DNA of 38,290 nucleotides, taken from the NCBI GenBank assembly GCA_022925895.1, contig JAKSYS010000605.1, positions 1 through 38,290 on the forward strand. Reading direction: 5' to 3'. The position numbers and the translations under genes were made by a program. Positions 29,904 through 38,290 of this stretch are shown one piece after another. This stretch comes from Fragilaria crotonensis. Its lineage: Eukaryota > Bacillariophyta > Fragilariophyceae > Fragilariales > Fragilariaceae. A model generated the notes under the pieces. That model was given only the letters and a program-made list of their open reading frames with translations. It searched no databases and was not told the origin of the DNA. How positions within the stretch are numbered: position 1 is the first letter of the stretch; each line of letters starts with the position of its first letter.

Positions 29904-32900
29904 TTAGCATTGAAGGCTCTCCATGCTCAAGGATAATGTCCTTCTTGCCTGGTCAAATACTTCAGGAAATGGAAAAGACACTGCAGGGGTGTACGGCAGG
30001 AACAGGGTTGCTGCGAGAGCTGACGCTTCCATCTCCTGCCGGAAAAGTAGATCGTCCTGCAAAGTGCGCTGTCAGCAATGTGCGATAACGATGATGCAAA
30101 ACGTTCACTTTGATCGCAGGCACTTACAAGAGTTTCGGTATAGTCATTGATAACTTCTTCCAGGGCGTTCTTGATGTCGTTGATAGCTGACGTGCCTTCT
30201 TGACTCCACATGCTGCGTAGTAGCTGCGGTACAGCTTCCAGCACTTGGTTGCGCAGCATCTCATGCGCCGCGCGGTGTTCCAAGGCAAGGTTGATGCGAC
30301 GGAGCTCATTCTCGGGGGCCTTCTCTGTCGATCCAAATCGCTGCGATGGGCGTTGCCAATAAAGTGGTAAACCAATATTTACAGAGTCCAAATCCCCCAA
30401 ATTTGCGTCAACGACACGCCTGCATTTGGTGGCCACAGGTGTGACAGGTGCAGATGCCGGTCTTTTTAATGGAACACCTATCTTCTTTGTAGCTATCCTT
30501 CGAGGGGATTTAGAGGCACTTGCGGGGATGCAGTCGAAATGGGAATCGGCCAAAACGAGCAGATCCGTCGTGCCTTGATCTTTTCCCAATGAATGCTTTG
30601 ATCTGGTGTTGTCTGTATTCTTTGCCGTCTCCGATGTCATACTTGAGTCCGGACTTGCACTCACGGACCTCTCTCTCACTGACGCGGCTTCAATTGAAAG
30701 TCCCGAATTTTGTTCTTCACACTCGGGTCTGGAGGCGTCTTTCCTGACCATTAATTCACTCCCTGCGGAGTGAAGTGTTGCCAACGCAACGGCAGCAATG
30801 ATCTCCGAATTCTTTTTTCGTGGCTCGGGATTTGGCCGTGTTAATTGCGGAGATATAACGACATCAAGAGGCTTCGATTCCTTGTTTGGGTAGGCGATGG
30901 CTTTAGTATTCATGGAGTTCTCAGGGTTGCACTTCTGGGGAGTTTTAGTCGGATTCGTTGCACCCTCACTTGGCTTGATTTGCGGCGTAGGTATAATCCG
31001 AGGCCTTATCGACTTCTTTGGAATCGCCTGAGGAATAATGTTCATTGAGTTGCCCACAGTACTCTTGGTGGGACGAAATACCGTCTGATTCTGGACGGAG
31101 TTTGCAGTCCGTTCGTATTTCGTCGGTAGCTGAACGCAGGTCACTTTCGTTGCACCATCCAAAGGAAGTTCTTTCTTTAGGATGGATTTCTTCCGAGAAT
31201 TCGTGTTGGTAATCTCAACGCTGCTGATGGTGCGACTCTTGGTTGGATTGGTGACGTGTTCCGAATGGGATTTGTCGACGCCCGTCTCGGAGGCTCGTGG
31301 TATCCGAAGGTGAAGCACCAACTTCTTGCGCTCAGAAGGGCCTTCCTTGGTCTCATTTGTCGACGTGGCTGACTTCTTTTTCATCTTCCTTTTTTCACTT
31401 GATTCTTGGGACGCACACTCTGGAGACACGGCGACACTGCTAAATCTCGTTGGCTTCGTAACAGAAGGATGGGCGCCGAGAGCCTTGGTGGCTGAAGCGG
31501 GCACAGCAGAGGAGGAAGCGGCGGTGCCAGCAGAAGGAGGAATCATATTCGTCGTTAACTTGGCATCTGCATAAGGAGTTTGGTGTTCCATCGTAGGGGC
31601 TGCAGTGCTGATGGCTGAGATTGGAGTCTCGCTTGAGGTGATGCTGCCTTCTTCCGATGCTATTGAGGAAGCGTAAGAGGAACGACGATAGCCGGAGTTC
31701 CTCTTCGCGAAGAGGTTAACGGCAGATGACCCGGCTGCCAGCGCAATCGCCTCCGAGTCGGCACATGGACTCGACATGCCCGGCCTGGACATCGCAACAC
31801 CGTGGAAGCCCCAATACCCTTCTGACGACTTGTCTCCGATCTGAAGCAACTTGATTCTTCTCCCAGCCGCCATGGCCGCCACAGTGATTCCAGACGATCC
31901 AATTCGTGCGACGCAAAGTGTCCGACTGTCGCTTTCCCTTCCGCCATCGAGTAGGGTTTTCAGTCGAGGAACGGAACCTTCGACGTGAAAGTGGACGACG
32001 CTGAAATCACTCATCTCCAACAATACGTGCGATCCGTCCATGGCCATTCCTGCGACCTGTTGGAGGGCCTGCATTTCACCTCTTTGTTGACGCGCCCCGC
32101 GAGGTCGATCTGACGCACCACTTCGACCGGGGAGTAAAAGTTCGGAAACATTGTATGGTGGTTCAGCATTCAAGTTGACAAGTGAGATCTGTTCGTACAG
32201 GCATCCACCAAAAGCAAAGTCTCCACCAATACCTAAGGTGGATTCAGTTCCAGACAAATCCTTGTAAGGAGGACGCTTGGGACGTTGACGATTGCCGCCG
32301 TTTCCATCAGCATTCAATTGTGCCTGCTGTTCGTGGGTCAAATCCCAAATTCGCAACTTTTGAGAAGAATCGCTCTTCGAGACAGCATGAAGTTCGCCAG
32401 AGGGCGAGTACCGGAGATGAAGAATGGATATGGAGCTCCCGTTAGATTGGGTGTCATACAAACACTGCCACAACTCCCGACGAGGCTGAAACGACCAAAT
32501 GTGAATGTTCTTGATTCCCTTTCCAGTCAAAAGAATGTACGTCGGTTCAGATTCTCCTCTGCAGACCACGTGTCTTTACCATGCAACCTCGTACAAGCTC
32601 CAAACCCTCGCAATTTGGCATCGGCATGCCGATGCACGGGTCAGGTCCAATAAATCCACTCGTTCGTTTGTTGTCGTCGTCATGGTACAATTAGCATCGA
32701 CATGCTGTTCGACGGCGCTCAAATCTACAGCCACCAGTTCCATGGACCCACGAGCGACTCCACCAAAGGCGTAGAGGCCATCAGGAGAAACGGCTACAGT
32801 CATTTGCAACGATGTGTGCACACCTTTGGCATGAATTTGACAAACGACAGCACCGTAGCGTTGATGAGATTTGGAACACACCAAAATGCCTCCTCCTCCT

Positions 32901-33536
32901 CCTCCTCCTCCTCCTCCTCCTCCAATAGGTGCGAATGATGACGAGTAAGCGGAAGCAGCAGAGGGAAATCTTGATTTTGACTTCTTCACAACAGCATCGG
33001 AGTCATCGTCGCTTTCAAATGGATTTTCATCATCATCAGATGAGTCACTATCAAAGAGATTCTCATCATCATCAGATGAGTCACTATCAAAGAGATTGAC
33101 ATCTTCATAGTCGTTCGCGTGTTTGGTGTTGTCAGAACTGATGTCATCTTGGCTTCTAAAACATCCAGTCAAATCGAAGAGTCGAAGTGTTCCGTCGGTA
33201 AATCCAGCTACCATGTGACGACCACTGGGTACTACAGCCAAGGATGTACCTGTAAGGATTTGAAGATAGCGTTCACATGTGAAAGTGAGATTGAGAATGC
33301 TGGTGAATGACTTAAAGTACTGGTAGGTCCAATGTCCATGAAGCTCAATGTAATTGGACTTCTGGTTCATCACGTATATTGTACGTACATTCTTCATTAA
33401 TAGGAAACTCGATATGCCCGGACTCCAATTTTTGAACGAGCGATGGCGTCAACGGGGGGAGACTATCTGATGAGGATGGTGGCCATTGGGGCTTCTGATG
33501 CTTCTTTTGCGGTGAAAGTGACACACGCGACGCCAT
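29904..33536 (-). CDS. WD40-repeat protein with acidic and polyglycine tracts, three exons
   Basis: Exon 1 is 33536-33389, intron 1 is 33388-33250 (GTACGT...TTACAG, 139 bp, phase 1), exon 2 is 33249-30128, intron 2 is 30127-30057 (GTAAGT...TTGCAG, 71 bp), and exon 3 is 30056-29904. This gives 1,140 codons in one frame, interrupted only by TAA at 32576-32578 (codon 274). WD40-like blades: VPSGRHMVAGFTDGTLRLFDL, VAVSPDGLYAFGGV, ILLTGKGIKNIHIWSF, LRYSPSGELHAVSKSD then LRIWDL. Two 12-residue acidic repeats and a Gly12 run interrupt the first blades. The middle (about 31650-30420) is a Ser/Thr/Lys/Pro-rich disordered region; the C-terminus is helical. This layout resembles EDC4/Ge-1 decapping scaffolds, but that is only a suggestion. 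Confidence 0.8.
32576..32578 (-). other. In-frame TAA inside the WD40 gene
   Basis: The frame on both sides is the same and is open for 273 codons before and more than 800 codons after. The codon follows YEVAW and precedes RHVVCRGESEP. It may be a base error, a real truncation, or part of an intron I could not define; a 21-bp GTAAAG...CTGCAG segment there is too short to be a normal intron. Confidence 0.7.
32889..32923. repeat. CCT trinucleotide microsatellite (encodes Gly12)
   Basis: About 35 bp of CCT repeats inside the WD40 coding region. On the minus strand they give a run of 12 glycines. Being a triplet repeat, length changes keep the frame. Confidence 0.9.
33025..33096. repeat. Two 36-bp tandem copies encoding an acidic repeat
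   Basis: Copies at 33025-33060 and 33061-33096 differ by one base. On the minus strand each encodes the 12-residue unit LFDSDSSDDDEN (casein-kinase-like Ser/Asp context); a third, diverged unit (PFESDDDSD) follows. Confidence 0.85.
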
Positions 33537-33851
33537 GGGTCACACACAAACCACAAAATCGATGAATTGAATTTGGTATATTTCATGTCGTCGTGCGCCA
33601 TTTATTTCATTCTGGAGACCATAACCCGGAGATAAATTATGGCGCGGTCGAGGTTTTGAAAAAACACTATCTTTCGTGGGAGCTCGATTTTTCAAATCGT
33701 CACTGTCACGCCGTCCACTGTCGATTGTCAAGTGTCATCGCGGATGATGGATTGTGCAGTTGTGTCTCGTCAAATTCAAAACGTCCAACTACAAATGGCC
33801 AACCCATCAGACTCCTTGATCACTGTCCCCTGTCGACTCTCTATACATTGA
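33537..33851. promoter_or_regulatory. Divergent promoter region
   Basis: 315 bp between the oppositely oriented starts of the WD40 gene (33536, minus) and the transporter gene (33852, plus). It must contain both promoters. I see no clear TATA box. A plus-strand ORF at 33593-34018 has no recognisable features and overlaps the transporter start, so I treat it as chance. Confidence 0.5.
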
Positions 33852-35412
33852 ATGCTGACTTCGATTCCTTCGTTTGCTTCCACATTGATGCATGGCACAC
33901 GAATAGGGACGACTGGGCTCCTCTCAAACTTTGTGACAGCAACGGCCAAAACTCCATCCCTTCACAACGCTGCCTGCTCCGTCGTCACATCCCTGGCCTT
34001 GGCAGCGGCTGGTGGTAACGAGACCCAAGACAGCGATACTACAAGCAATTTACCTTTCGCAATGCTGAGTCCCCGCGGTCGCGCCTGTTTCTGGATGGCC
34101 ATGGCCATGGCGCTGCACTTTGGTGGATACGAATTTGCTCGATCGTCCAGTCTGGCCCTCTTCACCTCTCCCCAGACGGGCTTTCGACAGACGAAAGTAG
34201 CCGTACCCATCGCCATGGCGTTTGTTTCGCCGCTGTCGGTCCTTCTTTATTCGCCTACACTTACGTCTTGAAAAGCGTGGTCCCAGAGTCGCCCTGCGCC
34301 AATCGACCTTGGGGAGCATGGCGGCCATTGGACTGTCTGCTGCCCTCGTGGTGTCGCTGCCAAACTCGTCGATATTATCCAAGTGGCTCGTTGGTCTCGC
34401 CTTGTCTTTCAAAATTCATATGCACACCTGCTGTATTCTCAACATTGAGCTTTCTTGGCTCCGTATGCTCAGTCGAAGACGGAGCTAGATGGTTCGCCAG
34501 TATTGCAGGGCTTTCGAGCGTGGCATCGACGTGCTCGGGATCCATGGTCGGACCTCTGGTCAAGCGCATTGACTGTACGGATTACTCTCGTGTACCATAG
34601 TGACGTTGACAGCGTCATTGCTATGCGCCGAACGGGCGTATCAACTCAGTCACATACATCAGTTCGATCCTGGTCAGGAACTTCTGGAACAAGCAAAACA
34701 AAAGGCGCTTCGGAAGGAACAGCACTCACAAAATTTAATTCAAAAGGCACAGAGCCTCTTTCATCGAGTTCCCACTTTAAAAGCTCTGTTCTGCGAAGTT
34801 CTGAGCTTCCAGTGCATGTCGACCATCCTTAATGTCTGCCTGGTCACAACATTGAAATCGACTATTGGCAATGATCACGAACGAGCCGCTTGACGGACGA
34901 TTCTATGCTCTCATCAACGCCGTCAGTGCCTTGTTTCAATTTGTAGTATTACCACTGGGAATGAAGAACATTTCTCCAACGTGGGCATGGCGACTCATGC
35001 CCATTGTTCCTAGTGGCTTGCCTTTGACGGCGCTTCAAACCAGCCATCCTCACTCCTTCTCTTGGCGGTGGCATTCTTTGTCACAAAATGTTGCGATTAT
35101 TCCATTCGCGGGGTCGTTACGGAAATGATATACGTTCCATTGGACTTTGATAGTCGATTCGTCGGCAAGGAAGTGAATGGTGTCTTTGGCAATCGATTGG
35201 GCAAATCGGGCATGTCAGTCTTGCTCAGTGTGCTGACGGCCGGAGGAGGAGTTGGACTGCCGCAATTGACGCAAATGGCAGCCGTGGCGAGTCTTGCTTG
35301 GACGACTTGTGCCATGTGGCTAAGTCGATTGGTGGCAAATGATGCACATGCCACTCGTCCACCAGTCACACAGGAGAGGGATAGCACACGAGACGAGGCA
35401 AAAGAGGACTAG
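33852..35412 (+). CDS. NTT/ATP-ADP-antiporter-like polytopic membrane protein, frame-disrupted
   Basis: Start ATG at 33852; about 520 residues. Hydrophobic helices are spread through the span (FWMAMAMALHFGGYEF, VAVPIAMAFVSPLSVLL, SMAAIGLSAALVVSLP, LINAVSALFQFVVLPLG, SLLLLAVAFFVTKCC, LLSVLTAGGGVGLPQL). The segment DYSIRGVVTEMIYVPLD, followed by GKEVNGVFGNRLGKSG (about 35095-35215), matches the conserved late region of the MFS-related ATP:ADP antiporter/NTT family. A basic loop (QAKQKALRKEQHS) lies near 34700. Frame shifts occur near 34255, 34430, 34490, 34590, 34880 and 35050. Nucleotide exchange across a plastid or other membrane is the family role; the substrate is not predictable, and no clear plastid presequence motif was identified. 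Confidence 0.65.
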
Positions 35413-35755
35413 ACAATGAGGTGAAATCGGGTGCTCTCGTTGCATGATCTTGAGGTGATGCAGTGCATGGTTGAACTAGCGTAGTTTGGAAACAATCTCA
35501 GTGTCCAACAATTCTCTGAAAGGTTATGATTAAGAGTCAGTTCTAGAGTTCATGAATTAAAAACCTATGCATTTGGAGTATCTCGTACAATGACGCCCCT
35601 CATCACATTCAGGACCACCGGACATCAAATCGCATCCGCTCCTTCCGCATGTCATTCACAGTGTAAATTTTTTAATAAGTCGTTGACCATCCGCATCACG
35701 AATCAAAAATCTCGCAATCGACGAACGGTGGGGGTATTGAAAAAATCCATGTTCC
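35413..35755. other. Intergenic, convergent 3' ends
   Basis: Between the stops of the transporter gene and the minus-strand F-box-like gene. No gene seen; an ORF at 35590-35859 is antisense to the next gene. Confidence 0.4.
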
Positions 35756-36509
35756 CTACATCGCATGCGGGTAGAAACATGTCGCTTCAGACAGTTGAGC
35801 GGAATCAGGTCGCTCCCAAATTCGGTCCAACTGAACACGCGCCACAACTTTTATTGTGATAGTGGCCCACCGACCGGGATAGACCGAACAGCGCTTCACA
35901 TGCACTAAATACCCCCTCATGCCGTTTGAACCCTGCGGATGCGCGCATATAAATGTCGGCAATGCACCGCAGGCATTGGCATGAATTGGCTCACCACAAC
36001 GGGCAGATTTGGGCCATCCCTCCATGACCAAGGATATGAGCAGTTGATGGCGGAGTTCGATAAGCTTCAGCTCCAACGTTTGCCCTACCCATAGCTTTGG
36101 AAGAATGACATAGACAGGACCGGTAAACCGAAATAAGTTATCCACCACCCGACGGTGAATCGACTTGCAGTCAAGGTGTAGGAGGTTCTGAAGTTGATCC
36201 ACTAGGTCAACGTCAGGTAGTGTTCCGTTCGGGAGCAATCGTTCCAGTCCGGTTTCCCAGATATGCGTCGCGGAGTCGCATCCGTCTCAGAGACTCCTTC
36301 CAAAAGCCGTCGGTTTGGCAAAACTGGTGAAATTTCTTGCATACGAGCGGTAGAACCCCCGTCACTGTGGATCGTAATCGTGTCCCTAAATGCCGATCAA
36401 AGTGACCTTCCAGCGGTACGTTGGCGATGTAGGACAGTATGTACATCATGAGATCGTCATGCAATTCCGAAAACATTGGAAATGATTTTCTTTTCAAGAA
36501 GAGATCCAT
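35756..36509 (-). CDS. F-box-like protein with C-terminal mixed domain, hypothetical
   Basis: The likely start is the ATG at 36509 (MDLFLKRKSF); the frame is open further upstream but without an ATG. An F-box-like motif is at residues 12-65 (FSELHDDLMMYILSYIANVP, then LVCKKFHQFCQTDGFWKESL). One base shift near 36225-36250 leads into the second frame (LVDQLQNLLHLDC, VYVILPKLWVGQTLELKLIE, GYLVHVKRCSVYP, TITIKVVARVQLDRIWERP), ending with TAG at 35758-35756. The span is 754 nt, 3n+1, agreeing with a single indel. The C-terminal part resembles, from memory, a domain that follows F-boxes in many diatom proteins and is sometimes likened to LON substrate-binding domains. A role as an SCF adaptor is inference. 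Confidence 0.65.
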
Positions 36510-36653
36510 CACAAAAATTGGTTTGACAGGGATGGTCGCCCTTCGTTGCGTTGTTGAATTCAACCTCGATGCAGTCGCAAGAGTTGGAACAAGTACAGGT
36601 ACAAGTACTTCTACATGGTCCAGACAACTGATATCACAACCGTGAGAACGCAA

Positions 36654-37304
36654 GAGGAAGTGTCAAACTTGAGTTGACGTCGTTCAGTCGTGTACCATTG
36701 TTATATATATACGCATGTATATGTACGTAGAATATAAACAGTAGTAGTATACAGTACTATTATACATGAATACAGCATCCGGAGTTGTGGAGAGTGCCGT
36801 GATGGGGTGACGGGTGACGGGTGACATCGTGAAATCTGACATCTTTCATCTGTCATGGCAAGAAGGAACCTCTTTAGCTAAGCAGGTTAGTCATTTATAT
36901 ATATTGAAATGTATACGTAGACTTGCTAGTTAGTCTATTCATTCACATGTTAAATTCCTGTGCTAATAAGCCGCCAGCATTCTAGAAGGGAGTCGGTGTA
37001 TTGTGTAGCATGTAGCATGTAGTACGAGTATGTAGTATGTAGTATGCCCTTTATCGAGCCGGCCATCATCTTCTGATTACTGCGGTTGTGTACACGGTTT
37101 GTCTGTACTTCCATCTTCCATTCACAGAGGAGAAGCCCAATTGGAATATTCAATTCGCACAGCAATATGCTTATTATCTGTAATCTGTTATCAGTAATCT
37201 GTAGTCCGTAGTACAAGTACTTGTACTCGAGCACTGTAGTCTGTAGTCTACTCGGAGTACTTCACAGAGCGTTTTCACTTAGACTTCTTTCTAGTAGAGT
37301 AGAA
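36654..37304. other. Intergenic region with simple repeats
   Basis: TA-rich microsatellite at about 36700-36770, TGACGGG tandem units at about 36808-36825, and TGTAGYA units at 37004-37045. Beyond these and the palindrome at 37210, nothing recognisable. Confidence 0.5.
37210..37227. repeat. 18-bp perfect palindrome
   Basis: AGTACAAGTACTTGTACT is its own reverse complement. Similar GTAC-centred words occur in other intergenic stretches of the window. Confidence 0.85.
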
Positions 37305-37490
37305 ATGTCAGGTGGACGATGAAGAAAGAGTCAAGATGCCGAGGCCGAAATACTTTCCGAAATGGCTTACGACTTTTGCTACAAGGCATCTCTGGAGCGC
37401 ACCGCAAGCATGTCACAATTCATCACTGTTCTCACTGGTCTCTCAACCAAGGTCATGATTGACAGCCTTCGCGATTTAGGAGTACCGTAA
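37305..37490 (+). CDS. Possible small ORF or first exon, interrupted by TGA
   Basis: From ATG 37305 to TAA 37488, 62 codons including the stop, with an in-frame TGA at 37320-37322. After it the sequence has good coding texture (DAEAEILSEMAYDFCYK, SMSQFITVLTGL, MIDSLRDLGVP) and would form amphipathic helices. A splice-donor-like GTAAGC at 37486 overlaps the stop, so this may be the first exon of a longer gene. No family recognised; it could also be a remnant. Confidence 0.3.
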
Positions 37491-37672
37491 GCAATGAATC
37501 GGAAGGATCATCCAATCAATACATTGTGTTATATCTGACAGGTAGTATGTACTATGGACACATGTTTACGAGCATACAGTTCAAGATTGACTAGTGTAGT
37601 CCCAACTACGTCGTATGCCGTATGCGTAATTCCAATCACCACCCCTTGAGTTGCCGATTCTTCTATTCGTCG

Positions 37673-38290
37673 TTACAGTGTCGACACACCTCCACCACGC
37701 CTGGATCGTATTTCCCGAAGAACAGCCTTGCCTCTCCTCCTTTTCAGGTCCCGGATATTCCAACAACCTACTCGCGCAAAGTGCCGCTGTGTCATCGTTG
37801 CCCCGGCCATGAAGTGATTCGCCAAAAACAACAACGCTCGTGCTTCTGGTGCTTGCACCACGACTGATTGCAAAATCTCACCCAAACTGGGGTTTCCTGA
37901 TGGGTGGGCAGTCGTTGCAAGGTATCGCAATTCAAGATGCTTTGGTAGCATTGCGCTGCCTTGGGTGCGTTGCCATCCTGCTGATAGAGCTTGGCGAGTT
38001 GTGCTGTCGCGGTGCCCTCTACATCATCAGCCAGCGCTTTTTCAAACGAAAGCATCGCTTCCCGTCTCTTGCCCAATGCAAGGTAGCAGCCGCCGACGGC
38101 ACCACATGCGCGCATCATAAGGTCGGACGGAGCATGCTTTGCGGTAATAATAGAGTGCGTACAACGGCATGCTCAAGATTTCGTATGCTTGTCCCAAACC
38201 GTACCAGGCACGATAATCAGTGGGAGAAACGTCTGCCGCCTTGCGGTAGGCTTCCATCGCGGCCGGAGTATTCTTGAGTTCCACATATTC
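37673..38290 (-). CDS. CDC23: Anaphase-promoting complex subunit 8 (CDC23), C-terminal part, cut by the window end
   Basis: TPR subunit of the APC/C ubiquitin ligase, which drives mitotic cyclin and securin destruction in the nucleus. The last codons on the right read [18 protein letters not shown]. TPRs with the CDC23 signature [15 protein letters not shown] and [11 protein letters not shown], then [21 protein letters not shown] and [20 protein letters not shown], follow leftwards. The C-terminus is GPEKEE, then [14 protein letters not shown], and stops at TAA 37675-37673. Base shifts occur near 38100, 37930 and 37750, so the pieces lie in different frames. The N-terminal half lies outside the window. 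Confidence 0.9.

Noticed and set aside
30845..32653. Several plus-strand ORFs opposite the WD40 gene
   Set aside because: They are shadows of the long minus-strand coding frame with no recognisable content.
33593..34018. 141-codon plus-strand ORF
   Set aside because: Overlaps the transporter start in another frame and has no motif; the 33852 frame contains the membrane helices.

Overview
The window looks like nuclear DNA of a diatom or close stramenopile relative. Host genes are compact, with short GT-AG introns (71-139 bp). The families are typical of diatom genomes: F-box/LRR, kinesin-light-chain-like TPR, ankyrin/RING/MYND and NTT-like transporters. The accessory DNA contains a Ty1/copia retrotransposon and a hAT-like DNA element. 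The species cannot be fixed from the sequence.

Layout. 1-11714: one complete Ty1/copia element with both LTRs and a 5-bp target duplication. It has a candidate primer site, a polypurine tract, gag, protease, integrase, reverse transcriptase and RNase H. It also has about 4.4 kb of extra coding sequence (ORF1) ahead of gag. ORF1 may start inside the 5' LTR, appears to be joined to gag by a 73-bp intron, and is followed by a 2A-like NPGP motif. 11.8-12.75 kb: a probable mitochondrial protein gene. 12.9-14.5 kb (minus): an unrecognised protein with ARM-like helices. 15.8-18.4 kb (minus): a multidomain ankyrin-RING-SAP-retropepsin-like-MYND protein. 18.8-20.0 kb: a hAT-like element with an 8-bp target duplication. 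20.4-21.8 kb: decayed retroelement-like coding sequence. 23.6-24.8 kb: an F-box/LRR gene. 25.2-25.55 kb: a 21-bp-period array of near-palindromes whose spacers flip orientation at the centre. 26.2-28.7 kb: a TPR gene. 29.0-29.35 kb (minus): a small membrane protein. 29.9-33.5 kb (minus): a WD40 protein. 33.85-35.4 kb: an NTT/ATP-ADP-antiporter-like membrane protein. 35.76-36.5 kb (minus): an F-box-like protein. 37.67 kb to the end (minus): the C-terminus of CDC23/APC8.

Many coding regions, mobile and host alike, are broken by single-base frame changes, and several sit exactly in homopolymers. In the TPR and LRR genes the length arithmetic closes perfectly once these are allowed for. The two LTRs also differ largely by short T or TC indels. 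I therefore read most breaks as consensus errors rather than pseudogenisation, and gene models are given as spans with the breaks noted.
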